64,000 bases of DNA from Ammoniphilus resinae (GCF_017873965.1 NZ_JAGGKT010000002.1:410312-474311); one strand, 5' to 3'. Shown: positions 34,479 through 43,984, counted from the stretch's first letter. Made by a program: numbers and translations. The notes: generated by a model not told the origin, from the letters alone.

Positions 34479-35068
34479 TTTCCAACACTCCGATTCATTG
34501 TAGGATGTTGGCTTGCCTTGCGATATTTTCTATTTTGATAAAATATTTTAGTACAAGCCGAAAGAATGAATAGTGTAATCACAATGGCTGGATGTACCCC
34601 TAAAAGTTGAAGCAGACCGAGCGAAATGAGAATCATCACGATACTCAATGTCTTCCCTAATCCCTTCCAGGATTTTTTCAAAAACTCATAGGCCATCAAT
34701 CCCAACATCATCCCGATCACCGGACTTACAGCGATAATCATCCCCATTACAATCGAGGATTGGTTAAAAGCATAAAGCCCGCCCAAGATGAAAATTAAGA
34801 GAAACGCAGTCGGCATGATATGGGCTAATAAGGCAACCATCGCACCTATCGCGCCTCCCACCCGGTAGCCAATGTAGGTTGCCATTTTGGTTGCAATCGG
34901 TCCAGGAAGCGCATTGGCTAAGGCAAATACATCGGTAAATTCCTTATCATCCATCCAATTATATTTATCAATAGTTTCATACCGTATCAAAGGAATGACA
35001 GAAGGCCCACCTCCATAGCCAAGGATCCCCGTTCTGAAAAAACTAACGAACAAATCTTTAAATGACAT
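34475..35068 (-). CDS. Chromate transporter family protein (ChrA half), first copy
   Basis: 197 residues, one CHR domain with the motif GILGYGGGPSVIPLIRYE and NALPGPIATKMATYIGYRVGG. It pairs with the overlapping downstream half. A basic C-terminal tail (QNRKYRKAS) is cytoplasmic. Position at the end of a carboxylate-catabolism cluster suggests an anion such as a pathway acid rather than chromate (inference). GGAGTG precedes the ATG. Confidence 0.82.
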   Translation of the reverse strand: MSFKDLFVSFFRTGILGYGGGPSVIPLIRYETIDKYNWMDDKEFTDVFALANALPGPIATKMATYIGYRVGGAIGAMVALLAHIMPTAFLLIFILGGLYAFNQSSIVMGMIIAVSPVIGMMLGLMAYEFLKKSWKGLGKTLSIVMILISLGLLQLLGVHPAIVITLFILSACTKIFYQNRKYRKASQHPTMNRSVGK

Positions 35069-35106
35069 CCCATCACTCCTTTGCTTGTAAAAGATTGCAT
35101 TTCCTC

Positions 35107-35889
35107 TTACCCAACCTGAATGAATTCATTTCTACTTTTTAAGGTTGACAGAACGCTTAAGGCTGCTAAAAAGCTAGTTTTTGGATTATTTGGCATCGGA
35201 TCATTTTCAACTTGAAGTTTCAACCTTCCAAATGATCCGGCTGCTTCAATACAATGGCTATTTTTTGCGACACCGGGATCTGAAATAATTTTTACATTGG
35301 TTTTATCTGCCCCCAACCCCACTAGTGACAGGATGATTGACACATTTATATTTTGTGGAAACAAAGCGATAGCCTTTGATGCGGAGCCCTCAAATAATAT
35401 GCTTTCGGAGTCCAAAGGGGCACCTGGAAGTGCTTGCGGTGGTTTTCTTGTGGTGATTGAAACTGAGTCTAATTGTCCGACTGACATCGCCGCTTTTAAG
35501 ACATCTAATCCTCCGATGGCACCTGAGGGCAAGTAGATTTTTGTCTTCTTGTCTTGACATAGCTGTCTTAATTGCTCATAGAAGGCAAGTTCAGCAAGTG
35601 CACCCACACTTATAATCAGGAGATCCTTTCCACTTTCCAAAATGACAGGAGCATAATCTTTTACGACATAAATATTCGCGGCTTCAATGACCAAGTCAAT
35701 ATCGGATTGCAACAAATCACTTACGGACGAATAGGCATTCGTTACAAATTCAGAGGCAATTTGATTTGCGTGATCATAATGTCTAGAGTACACTCCTTCA
35801 ATTCGGCTACCTGGAAGAAGTCCATTTATGTTTACACTTTGGAGGACGAATTTGCCAATATTGCCGCATCCAATTAATCCAATTTTCAT
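35107..35889 (-). CDS. nadX: L-aspartate-dehydrogenase-like protein
   Basis: 260 residues. Rossmann motif GLIGCGNIGKFVL at the N terminus; DLVIEAAN; then the DUF108-type catalytic domain with SGAIGGLDVLKAA, the active-site region AKNSHCIEA and NPKTSFLAALSVL near the C terminus. The family oxidises L-aspartate to iminoaspartate/oxaloacetate, for NAD synthesis or catabolism; in catabolic clusters paralogues often act on other amino or imino acids. There are no other NAD-synthesis genes here. AGGAGG precedes the ATG. A hairpin separates it from the alcohol dehydrogenase gene. Confidence 0.78.
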   Translation of the reverse strand: MKIGLIGCGNIGKFVLQSVNINGLLPGSRIEGVYSRHYDHANQIASEFVTNAYSSVSDLLQSDIDLVIEAANIYVVKDYAPVILESGKDLLIISVGALAELAFYEQLRQLCQDKKTKIYLPSGAIGGLDVLKAAMSVGQLDSVSITTRKPPQALPGAPLDSESILFEGSASKAIALFPQNINVSIILSLVGLGADKTNVKIISDPGVAKNSHCIEAAGSFGRLKLQVENDPMPNNPKTSFLAALSVLSTLKSRNEFIQVG

Positions 35890-35989
35890 CTTTCAACTCC
35901 TCCTTCACACGATTTTATAGCGGATTTTTGGGTTGTAAAGTACCTAATTCTTATGCTGGTTAATTTGTTTGTTATGACAAAATGGGTCT

Positions 35990-36038
35990 GAGAAGAAAGA
36001 TGAGCCTTGGCTGGAACGAATCCAACCTAAGACTCATC
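35990..36038 (-). terminator. Hairpin after the alcohol dehydrogenase gene
   Basis: On the minus strand GATGAGTCTTAGGTTGGA pairs imperfectly with TCCAGCCAAGGCTCATC, followed by TTTCTTCTC. It is probably an intrinsic terminator allowing partial read-through to the nadX-like and chrA genes. Confidence 0.6.
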
Positions 36039-37132
36039 TATCCCCAAGGCAATACAGTACTGCTAATCGCGCCTTTTGCCCCTTTTCCAGCAACCGTTTT
36101 CATAGCATAGTCAACTTCCGAGAGACTAAAAGTATGAGTACATAATTCATTTAGAGGGTATTTTCCAGAAGCAATGACCTCAATAGCCATTTCCACGGAT
36201 TGATAACCGTGCCCCCGCACACCCTTCATAGTAATACACTTCTTAATTAGTTCATCGCTGTAAAACTCGGGGATCGGTTTATGCTTATATCCGCCTAATA
36301 GAATAGTTCCTTTATGTTTCACCACATTGATTGACGAAAGAATCACGGAGGCACCGCCTGCAGAACAGTCAATGACAAGATCCGCCATCTTTCCTCCGGT
36401 AATTTCATGTACCCGCTCTACTAAATCGACCTCTTGCACGTCAACCGTATGGTCTGCCCCTATTTTTTTTGCAACATCCAAACGATCCTTATCAGCGGAC
36501 AAACCACTAATAATTACCTGATCTGCTCCTGCTGCTTTGGCTGCCATTGCACAGGATAATCCTAGTTGCCCTGGCCCTTGGATAACCACTGTTTTTCCAA
36601 CCCCCGCTCCTCCGTCAATGCACGCCCATTCAAAACCATTACTAACGGGAAGGGCTAAAGCTGCCTGATCGGCAGGAACATACGTTGGTTGTTTATGGAG
36701 AACTGTATTGGGATGCAAATACATATATTGGCTATAGCCACCATAAAGGGCAGGTGCGGTCGAAATTGGTGAACACCCATATCGATAGGATCCACGCCAT
36801 AAATCCGTTTCGGGACACATACGAAACTCACCCATTCGGCAGAAGTGACAAGCCCCGCATGGAATATACTCTTCCAGGGTAACACGGTCGCCTTCTTTTA
36901 CCCCCCAACGTTTCGCTGCATTCTTCCCGATTTTTTCAACGTGCCCGATTACATGGTGCCCCAAAATGCGAGGATTTTTTGTATTTTGATATAGAGGCCA
37001 GTCAGTTCCACAAACCCCGACTGCCTCAACTCGCAATATTCCATCATCTGCGGAAACTTTCGGCATCTCAAATTCCCTGATCTCTGTCATTAAACCTTCA
37101 AAAGAGACCGCTGCCAGTACTTTTTCAACCAT
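36038..37132 (-). CDS. Zinc-dependent medium-chain alcohol dehydrogenase
   Basis: 364 residues. The catalytic zinc ligands are in GVCGTDWPLYQ and GHHVIGHVE; the structural zinc lobe is CGACHFCRMGEFRMC (four cysteines). The Rossmann motif is QGPGQLGLSCAMAA. It belongs near threonine/sorbitol dehydrogenase-type enzymes that oxidise a secondary alcohol. It lies 23 bases downstream of the GGT-like gene, so it is likely to oxidise an intermediate of the same pathway. AGGAGGGGG precedes the ATG. Confidence 0.85.
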   Translation of the reverse strand: MVEKVLAAVSFEGLMTEIREFEMPKVSADDGILRVEAVGVCGTDWPLYQNTKNPRILGHHVIGHVEKIGKNAAKRWGVKEGDRVTLEEYIPCGACHFCRMGEFRMCPETDLWRGSYRYGCSPISTAPALYGGYSQYMYLHPNTVLHKQPTYVPADQAALALPVSNGFEWACIDGGAGVGKTVVIQGPGQLGLSCAMAAKAAGADQVIISGLSADKDRLDVAKKIGADHTVDVQEVDLVERVHEITGGKMADLVIDCSAGGASVILSSINVVKHKGTILLGGYKHKPIPEFYSDELIKKCITMKGVRGHGYQSVEMAIEVIASGKYPLNELCTHTFSLSEVDYAMKTVAGKGAKGAISSTVLPWG

Positions 37133-37155
37133 ATTCCCCCTCCTTTTAAATGTGG

Positions 37156-38802
37156 TTAATAACCCAATGCCATTCCACCAATACGAGGATCCGTACCACC
37201 GAAATACGTACCCAACTGCCTGTTCACTTCAATCAACTGAACACCACCATTATCATATGGTGGAAGGTAATTGATACGGTGACCCTTCGCCTCCAATTCT
37301 CTATATAAAAATGGATCAAATCGAACCTCCATCCGAAGTTCAAATGGGTTTTGCAAATGCACCGGATCTGTACCAGGGTAACTATACCATCTTGGGTATT
37401 CAGCCGCCTCTTGCACATTGAGTTTATAATCTAGTAAATTCACAATCACTTGGAAATTCCACTGCGGCTGCTGATCCCCACCAGGAGTTCCCCCTACGAA
37501 GCAAGGGTCATTATCCTTAAAAATCATATAGGCATTCAGAGTATGCATAGTACGTTTGTTCGGTGCCAGTGCATTGGGATGTCTCTTATCCAGGGTGAAT
37601 CCCCGGCCTAACCTTTGATTCAATATAATTCCAGTTTCTTCTATCATTTCACAGCTTCCAAATTCTACTCCGGATAAACTATGAATATAGGAAACGCAAT
37701 TCCCATCTTTATCAGTGATTGCCAGATACGTGGTGTCTCCATTTTCGTGTTCCACAAATCCGTTGTAATGTTCCATGGCTGCATTTCGATTGATTAAATT
37801 TCTTTGCTTATTGGCATAGTCCTTGGAGATCAGAAGATTATAATCAAAAGGAACAAACCTTGGATCACCGCAATATTTCAGCCGGTCTGAGAAGGCTAAT
37901 TTCTTAATCTCTACCATTAAATGAATTAATTCTGGAGAGTCCATTCTCATTGAGGCCACATCATAAGCCTCTAGCAAATTTAACGATTGAAGGACAATAA
38001 GTCCTTGTGAAGGTGGTGCAGTTTGAAAAATGTCATACCCGCGGTAGTTGGTGCTAATAGGAGTGCTTAACTCTGACTCATGTTGTTGAAGATCTTTATA
38101 TTCTATTAACCCTCCATTCTTTTTCATATGGTTGGTTATTTTCCCAGCAATTTCACCTCGGTAAAAATCATGTAATCCATTTTTACATAGAGTCCGTAAG
38201 GTCTTTGCCAAATCCTTTTGAATTAGAAGAGATCCTACTTCAGGAACCTTTCCATTGGGTAGAAATATGGAAGACATAGCTTTCGAATTCCTCAACAGGT
38301 GTTCTACTTTTCTAATCCGAAATTGTAAAAGTTCACTTACTCGAAACCCATTTTCTGCTGCATCAATGGCAGGTTTCATCAATTTTTCTAAGGGGAGTGA
38401 CCCCATGCGCTGATGGATTGTCATCAGCGCATGAACTTCTCCGGGTATAGAGCTTGATAATACTCCTCTATAAGGCAATTTTTTGTACCCTTGCTCCCGA
38501 AACCATTCAATACTAGCCTTTTCTGGAGCTGCTCCACTTCCATTAAGGGCATAAACCTGGTTCGTTGATGCTTGGTATAGTATTCCATAAGCGTCTCCAC
38601 CCACCGTAGTCATTGCAGGAAGAGTTACATTTTCCATAAACGCGACAGCTATTGCAGCATCAAATGCATTTCCGCCTTCTTTCAAAATTTCCAATCCTAC
38701 CGTCGCAGCTAATGGCGAAGCAGATGCAACCATCCCATTATTTCCAATCGCCATGGGTCTATATTGTGTTCGGTTAGGTAGACGACTGAGCAATCTCGCC
38801 AT
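37156..38802 (-). CDS. Gamma-glutamyltransferase-family hydrolase, cytoplasmic type
   Basis: 548 residues, Ntn-hydrolase that should self-cleave before the nucleophile threonine of GDTTYLAITDKDG (T357 by comparison with the family). Other family marks are GGNAFDAAIAV and TAPPSQGLIVL; the glycine pair of the oxyanion site seems replaced by HSLSGVEFG / TPGGDQQ. No signal peptide is present, unlike classic secreted GGT, so it acts in the cytoplasm, perhaps on a gamma-glutamyl or other amide made in this pathway. Its stop is two bases from... the cupin gene ends just two bases upstream of its start, showing tight coupling. Confidence 0.8.
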   Translation of the reverse strand: MARLLSRLPNRTQYRPMAIGNNGMVASASPLAATVGLEILKEGGNAFDAAIAVAFMENVTLPAMTTVGGDAYGILYQASTNQVYALNGSGAAPEKASIEWFREQGYKKLPYRGVLSSSIPGEVHALMTIHQRMGSLPLEKLMKPAIDAAENGFRVSELLQFRIRKVEHLLRNSKAMSSIFLPNGKVPEVGSLLIQKDLAKTLRTLCKNGLHDFYRGEIAGKITNHMKKNGGLIEYKDLQQHESELSTPISTNYRGYDIFQTAPPSQGLIVLQSLNLLEAYDVASMRMDSPELIHLMVEIKKLAFSDRLKYCGDPRFVPFDYNLLISKDYANKQRNLINRNAAMEHYNGFVEHENGDTTYLAITDKDGNCVSYIHSLSGVEFGSCEMIEETGIILNQRLGRGFTLDKRHPNALAPNKRTMHTLNAYMIFKDNDPCFVGGTPGGDQQPQWNFQVIVNLLDYKLNVQEAAEYPRWYSYPGTDPVHLQNPFELRMEVRFDPFLYRELEAKGHRINYLPPYDNGGVQLIEVNRQLGTYFGGTDPRIGGMALGY

Positions 38803-38804
38803 AA

Positions 38805-39269
38805 CTATTGTCCTGCAACGTATGCTTTCGGACGTCCTTTACCTAACATTGTTTGAAAATAACAAGGTTCTACACTGTCATTGACAAATCCATGTAAAAC
38901 ATCTGGCGGACACCAAATGCAATCCCAGGGTCCTAGTTTTTTTTCCACTCTTTCCCCTTGTTCATTCTCCATGAAGAAGGTGCAATGGCCCTGAAGCATA
39001 AAAAACACTTCCTCTACTTCATGTGTATGTGCTGCTGCCCCTTGCCCTGGGGGAACATACATAATACTAAGGGTAAATGCCCCTGCTGGAATCGCATTTA
39101 CGTCAGAGTTCGCTGACGCTCCAGCGCCGATAAACCGATGCTGCGCTCTTCTGAAACCTTCAATTTTCGTATCTTCAAATGCGAACCAATCTGGTTTTCT
39201 CGTTGCAAACGTTGCAATATGTTTATCCAAGATTACCTCTAATTCCTCTTTTGAATAATTTAATGCCAT
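38805..39269 (-). CDS. Cupin-domain protein
   Basis: 154 residues, one cupin barrel. The metal-binding motif 1 is AAAHTHEVEEVFFMLQG (His, His, Glu) and motif 2 includes GPWDCIWCPPDVLHGF (His). A metal-dependent dioxygenase, isomerase or hydrolase role is possible, as is ligand sensing. It sits between the Rieske oxygenase (33 bases upstream) and the GGT-like gene, so it probably handles an oxidised intermediate. GGAGG precedes the ATG. Confidence 0.8.
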   Translation of the reverse strand: MALNYSKEELEVILDKHIATFATRKPDWFAFEDTKIEGFRRAQHRFIGAGASANSDVNAIPAGAFTLSIMYVPPGQGAAAHTHEVEEVFFMLQGHCTFFMENEQGERVEKKLGPWDCIWCPPDVLHGFVNDSVEPCYFQTMLGKGRPKAYVAGQ

Positions 39270-39302
39270 TTTCTATTCCTCCTTTATGTGGTAAGTGATA
39301 GA

Positions 39303-40577
39303 TTATTGATTTTTAACAGGTACTCCGTATTTGAGCTCCTCAAATATTTTTGTCCTGAATGTCTCATTCTTTGGAAGAACCATTGCCGGAGCATCTACGA
39401 TGTGATAATTGGATTGAAGAGATGCAGGATAAGTTCCTTTCTCCAGGTCTGCCATTGCACGCAGCAGCATCCTCCGTAATGCGATAATGGCTGCATCGCT
39501 TAACCCCAGACGTTCATTCGTACGGTCAAAGATGGCTCCTTGGCTTTCCTGCATGGCAGCATCCTGTGTACCTACACCTTTAATTCCAGAAAAAAGCTTT
39601 CCACTGGTTTGCAACCCACGATCAATCAAGTAGTCATTTTCTTTATTCTGAACAGGATAAAATGTTCCTGGGATAAGATCAGTATGAATGCCAAGTCCCT
39701 TTTTAAAATTTTCGATTTCCTGTTCAGTTAGTGCTCTTGTTGGATGCCAGTTTAGACACCAGTTCATGCAAGTTTCGTCATCTATCGGTACCCATACATG
39801 GCCATTTCTCGGTTCATCTGAATAAGGGCACACCATCTGGAAGAATGGCATTAAAAACGCTGTCGTTCTCCAATAGGTTCCATATTCACCTGCATCACGT
39901 CCAGCCCCCATTAAAGCACCAAAATCGGTTTCAAGTACGACATATTTGGGTGCTGCACTGTTGGTGATAAACTTCTTGATATCACTTGCTCCCGAGACAT
40001 TATAATCAAATGCCCCTTTATGCAGGATAGAGATATGACTAGAATCAAGCCCACCTTCCAGAGCTTGGAAGAAGTTTGACTGTTGGATCCGTTTCGTAAC
40101 AAAAACCTGACTTTCATCCACTGTATTCCATATTAAATTTGGAAAAGGGGGTTCTTGGTCTTCCGGTCCCATATAAGTCCAGATCACGCCACCGCGTTCA
40201 ATTGTTGAGTAGGACTTAATTTTCACCTTACTCTTGAAATTGCTTTCAGGCGGTTCCGAAGGCATATCTGTGCAATTTCCCTGCGTGTCAAACGTCCAGC
40301 CATGATAGGCACATTGCAAACCACAACCTTGATTAACACCAAAATAAAGGGACACCCCTCGATGAGGACAACGTTCATCAATAATTCCAACCACACCTTT
40401 TTCATCTCGGAACGCAACCAAATCTTCATTTAGTAATTTGACACGAACAGGTGGACCACCTGGTTCTGGGAGTTCCGAGGACAGGAGAGCCGGGAACCAA
40501 TATAATCGAAGCAGTTCCCCCATTGGTGTACCTGGTCCAGATTTAGTCAACATTACGTTTTGTTCCCTTGATAACAT
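39303..40577 (-). CDS. Rieske non-heme iron oxygenase, phthalate-dioxygenase-like alpha subunit
   Basis: 424 residues. The Rieske [2Fe-2S] ligands are C70 and H72 (CPHRG) and C89 and H92 (CAYHGW). The mononuclear iron site is suggested by GLDSSHISILHKG (Asp and two His). The N terminus and length match the phthalate 4,5-dioxygenase/vanillate demethylase group, which hydroxylate or O/N-demethylate aromatic acids and related substrates. No ferredoxin or flavin reductase partner gene lies in the window, so electrons must come from elsewhere. AGGAGGC precedes the ATG. It is central to the catabolic cluster. Confidence 0.87.
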   Translation of the reverse strand: MLSREQNVMLTKSGPGTPMGELLRLYWFPALLSSELPEPGGPPVRVKLLNEDLVAFRDEKGVVGIIDERCPHRGVSLYFGVNQGCGLQCAYHGWTFDTQGNCTDMPSEPPESNFKSKVKIKSYSTIERGGVIWTYMGPEDQEPPFPNLIWNTVDESQVFVTKRIQQSNFFQALEGGLDSSHISILHKGAFDYNVSGASDIKKFITNSAAPKYVVLETDFGALMGAGRDAGEYGTYWRTTAFLMPFFQMVCPYSDEPRNGHVWVPIDDETCMNWCLNWHPTRALTEQEIENFKKGLGIHTDLIPGTFYPVQNKENDYLIDRGLQTSGKLFSGIKGVGTQDAAMQESQGAIFDRTNERLGLSDAAIIALRRMLLRAMADLEKGTYPASLQSNYHIVDAPAMVLPKNETFRTKIFEELKYGVPVKNQ

Positions 40578-40690
40578 TTTTTCGCCTCCTTAACATCTCC
40601 TCTATTATTTAAACTAATTATACTAATCAGAATTTATAAAATAAAATACCTTTTGTTTATACTTAAACCTCAAAAATTTTATGATAGACA

Positions 40691-41959
40691 CTAAAAAGGA
40701 TGATACTTTGTCAGATTTAGCCCCTTGTGTGGATGTGCCAAAAACATCTCCCCATAAATCAAATCTCCATACCTTGTACAGCGGCACATCTCTATGCTTC
40801 CGCTCGTGCCCGAATCCAACATATAAGTGGAAGTCTTGCTGAAAGTTTCATTTCCCCAATGATCTTTACCAATTAAAAACGATAGATCATACTTCTCTTG
40901 TTCAATAAACGGTTGAAACCGGGTTGACTTTTCAATCGCCGCCATATACACATCGCGGCCGCGTGCATTGGTAAAACAGCTGAATGCCATATGTTCAGAT
41001 ACACTCTCTTTTAAGAGCGCATATAGGTCCTGCCCTTCAGGATTTATAACTAGTGTTCTCGAAACTTTCGTCCCGGTACGGACTATCTCATCGTCCTCAA
41101 CAAGCCTAATCCCAGATTCAATACTTAAAACTAAACGATTCGGCAGAGAAAATTTCGCTTCTATTCGTTCAATAAAAGGAATGATTCTAAATATCTCGCT
41201 TATGGATAATAAATCAACAATTTCACCATAATGTTTGTACAAGAGATGTTTCATATTTTCTATACTAATTACTCTAAACTCTTGCAATGCTTGGTTAACC
41301 CATCGAAGCGTCTTATCAATAGCCCCTGCTGTGATTTTGGAAGCCAGTACCGTATATGGAACCTCTAATGAACTTAATTCCGCTTGCCAGGCGTATAGCT
41401 CATCTGACCAATAGCGAATAGATCCCAAATTTAATGGTTTGATTGTCTTAACTAGATCTTCAACTCGGTCTTCAATCGCAATCGTACCGTTTAAAAGTCC
41501 TTTAGTTAAATCTTCGAGATAATCTCCGCCTTGCTTGATTTGTTCAAGTACAATGATTTTCTCAGAATCTCTTTGATAAATAACAATGGACTGCTGCCCC
41601 TGTTTTAATGCTGGGATTCCCGCGATTTCCTGGACAAGAATGGGTGAGGCAACAATTAAGACGTCTATTTTTCCCTTTTCCATTTTGGTATCTAGACTTT
41701 CATATCTTTCCATCGGGTCTTTAAATTTGAAGAGCTGTTGAATAAGTTCAGCTTCAAACGGAGGATCGCTAGTGAGTATCCCCCGAGCCAATCTAATCGC
41801 CTCTTCTCTCGAATATTCAAATCGCTCAATTACGTTTGACCGATGAATTTGCCAGCGTTTCCACTTTTTTCTTTCACACAATGAAGATTGATCAGACAAC
41901 ATCCTTTCCAGGTTCTCTATGGAACGCATAGTTCGATACCTCACTTTCTGTTGTTTCAT
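40691..41959 (-). CDS. Uncharacterised protein with weak M24 (creatinase/Xaa-Pro peptidase) likeness
   Basis: 422 residues. I see a creatinase-N-like segment (KIDVLIVASPILVQEIAGIP) and late segments resembling the pita-bread fold (LVLSIESGIRLVEDDEIVRTG as LSIESGIRLVEDDE; KVSRTLVINPEG). The five metal ligands of M24 peptidases are not evident, so it may be a non-metallo, creatinase-like hydrolase or a degenerate binding protein. Its ATG is three bases after the stop of the fused TRAP permease, so the two are made together. The assignment is weak. Confidence 0.5.
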   Translation of the reverse strand: MKQQKVRYRTMRSIENLERMLSDQSSLCERKKWKRWQIHRSNVIERFEYSREEAIRLARGILTSDPPFEAELIQQLFKFKDPMERYESLDTKMEKGKIDVLIVASPILVQEIAGIPALKQGQQSIVIYQRDSEKIIVLEQIKQGGDYLEDLTKGLLNGTIAIEDRVEDLVKTIKPLNLGSIRYWSDELYAWQAELSSLEVPYTVLASKITAGAIDKTLRWVNQALQEFRVISIENMKHLLYKHYGEIVDLLSISEIFRIIPFIERIEAKFSLPNRLVLSIESGIRLVEDDEIVRTGTKVSRTLVINPEGQDLYALLKESVSEHMAFSCFTNARGRDVYMAAIEKSTRFQPFIEQEKYDLSFLIGKDHWGNETFSKTSTYMLDSGTSGSIEMCRCTRYGDLIYGEMFLAHPHKGLNLTKYHPF

Positions 41960-41962
41960 CGT

Positions 41963-43846
41963 TTAGTACCTTTGTTCATTAATCTGAACATCTTGCGCTT
42001 TATACTTCTTAGCTTTATTGATGAACAATATCACTACCGTGATTGCGAATCCAATCAAAGTGTTGAACATATCAGGAATCATGATTAGAACGGAAGCGAT
42101 AGATAAGATTATCCGGTTCACCATGTTCACATGGCCATATAACCAACCACACAGGGCACCTGCCAAAACTGTACATCCAATAATTGCAATGGATACATGA
42201 AGAATAATATTGAATAGGGTCCCTTCCATTAAGAAAACTGGGTTATAAACAAAGATATAAGGAATAACAAATGCTACAATCGCCAGCCGCATGGAGGTTA
42301 AACCCGTTTTCATCGGATCCGATCCTGAAATCCCCGCGGCCGCAAACGCTGTTAAGGCGACTGGAGGTGTAACAGCCGACATAAGTCCGTAATAGAGGAC
42401 GAAAAGATGCGCAGCTAATGGGTCAAGACCCATTTTTACCAATGCAGGACCTGCCATGACTGCAAGCACCAGATAAGCAGCCGATGAAGGAAGCCCCATC
42501 CCTAAAATAATGGAAACAATCATCGTTAAAATCAAGGCAATAAAAAGATTTCCGCCAGAGAACAAATCAATCAGGACGGCCAATTTTACACCAATCCCAG
42601 TCAATCCGATAATCCCCATAATAATACCTGCACAAGCACATGCCGTTGCTACGGCCATGATTGCCCTACCCGATTCTTCCATTGCGTTCAGAACAGATTT
42701 AAAATTGAAGTTAACATCTTTTTTTAGCAGCCCAGTTACTATAATGGCCAGAATCGCATAGAAAGCTGCCTTGTTTGCAGAAAAACCTTGAAAGAGTAAA
42801 ACCACCAAAATAATTAGTGGAAAGAGATACAAGTACCCTTTGATAAATGTTTTTCTTAAGCTTGGGACCTGATCTTTTTTCAATGGTTTTAGCCCATTAG
42901 CTTTTGCTTGAAAAAACACAGCAATCCCAACGGTTATAAAATATAATAGTGCTGGAATTAAGGCAGCAATGATAATTGTTTGATATTTGATTCCTAGGAC
43001 ATCTGCCATCAAAAATGCGGCAGCTCCCATAACTGGCGGTAAAATTTGTCCCCCGGTAGAAGCAACTGCTTCTACAGAAGCTGCAAATTGTGGGGTATAC
43101 CCGTTCTTGATCATCATCGGGATGGTAAACACCCCTGTTGTCGTGACGTTTGCCACTGAGCTTCCGGATATCGAGCCCATCATTGCACTGGATGTGACAG
43201 CCGTTAATGCAGGGCCCCCGGTAACTCTACCAGTGATTGAATAAGCGAGCTTAATAAAAAAATCCCCTGATCCTGTTTGGTTTAAAAAAGCACCAAATAG
43301 GATGTATAAGAAGATAATGGTTGCCGAAGTTCCTAATGCTAACCCATAAATCCCGTCAGAACTTGTGTACATATAGGTGAAAAAACGGTCAAATTCAACA
43401 CCGTTATGCCCTAACAAACCTGGGATCCATGGCCCCAAAAAAGCATAAAAAATAAATACGATGGTAATAATCGGCAACGCCCAGCCCAAAATACGTCTCG
43501 TTGTTTCCAGGATCAAGATAACCGCAATAATTCCTAATAACACTTCAACTTGATTAATACTTCCATAATTCATAAGAATGTCATCGTAATATAGAAGTAT
43601 ATACCCACCTGTCCCTATTGCACCCACGATCAAGAAAACATCGATGATTTTTTGGGATGTCTTTTTGTTTTTACTTCCGAATGTACAAATAAAAACTAGA
43701 ATGCTGACCAGAAGCCAATGAACAGATCGTTGAAGCAGACCGGGCAAGGATCCAAAATAGGCGGTATAAAGATGAAATAATCCTAGGATTGTTGCTATAC
43801 ATACGATAAAAAATGTCTTTCGTTTAAAGAGTTGCGGAATACTCAT
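41963..43846 (-). CDS. TRAP transporter fused DctQ-DctM permease (TAXI type)
   Basis: 627 residues with roughly 16 or more membrane helices. The N-terminal part corresponds to the small DctQ subunit fused to the large DctM subunit, as usual for TAXI-type systems. Family cues: SSAMMGSISGSSVANVTTTG, GGQILPPVMGAAAFLMA and GMGLPSSAAYLVLA. It uses a sodium or proton gradient to import organic anions delivered by the binding protein encoded upstream. A 12-bp stem-loop lies in the 138-base gap to that gene. Confidence 0.9.
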   Translation of the reverse strand: MSIPQLFKRKTFFIVCIATILGLFHLYTAYFGSLPGLLQRSVHWLLVSILVFICTFGSKNKKTSQKIIDVFLIVGAIGTGGYILLYYDDILMNYGSINQVEVLLGIIAVILILETTRRILGWALPIITIVFIFYAFLGPWIPGLLGHNGVEFDRFFTYMYTSSDGIYGLALGTSATIIFLYILFGAFLNQTGSGDFFIKLAYSITGRVTGGPALTAVTSSAMMGSISGSSVANVTTTGVFTIPMMIKNGYTPQFAASVEAVASTGGQILPPVMGAAAFLMADVLGIKYQTIIIAALIPALLYFITVGIAVFFQAKANGLKPLKKDQVPSLRKTFIKGYLYLFPLIILVVLLFQGFSANKAAFYAILAIIVTGLLKKDVNFNFKSVLNAMEESGRAIMAVATACACAGIIMGIIGLTGIGVKLAVLIDLFSGGNLFIALILTMIVSIILGMGLPSSAAYLVLAVMAGPALVKMGLDPLAAHLFVLYYGLMSAVTPPVALTAFAAAGISGSDPMKTGLTSMRLAIVAFVIPYIFVYNPVFLMEGTLFNIILHVSIAIIGCTVLAGALCGWLYGHVNMVNRIILSIASVLIMIPDMFNTLIGFAITVVILFINKAKKYKAQDVQINEQRY

Positions 43847-43873
43847 CCGTCCACTTCCTCCTTTATATATTCA

Positions 43874-43935
43874 TAGACTCTCAGGGTCTCCTAGATGATT
43901 TCTTGACCTTATTCCCCCTAAATCCTGAGAGTCTA
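43874..43935 (-). promoter_or_regulatory. Intercistronic stem-loop between TAXI binding protein and permease
   Basis: TAGACTCTCAGG (43874-43885) and CCTGAGAGTCTA (43924-43935) form a perfect 12-bp stem around a 38-base loop. There is no T-tract after it. Such structures after a binding-protein gene commonly protect the upstream mRNA or reduce read-through so that more binding protein than permease is made. Confidence 0.65.
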
Positions 43936-43984
43936 CATCGCGGTGCAAAAAATAATAAGGATAATTCCACACTTCAAGCTTTGA

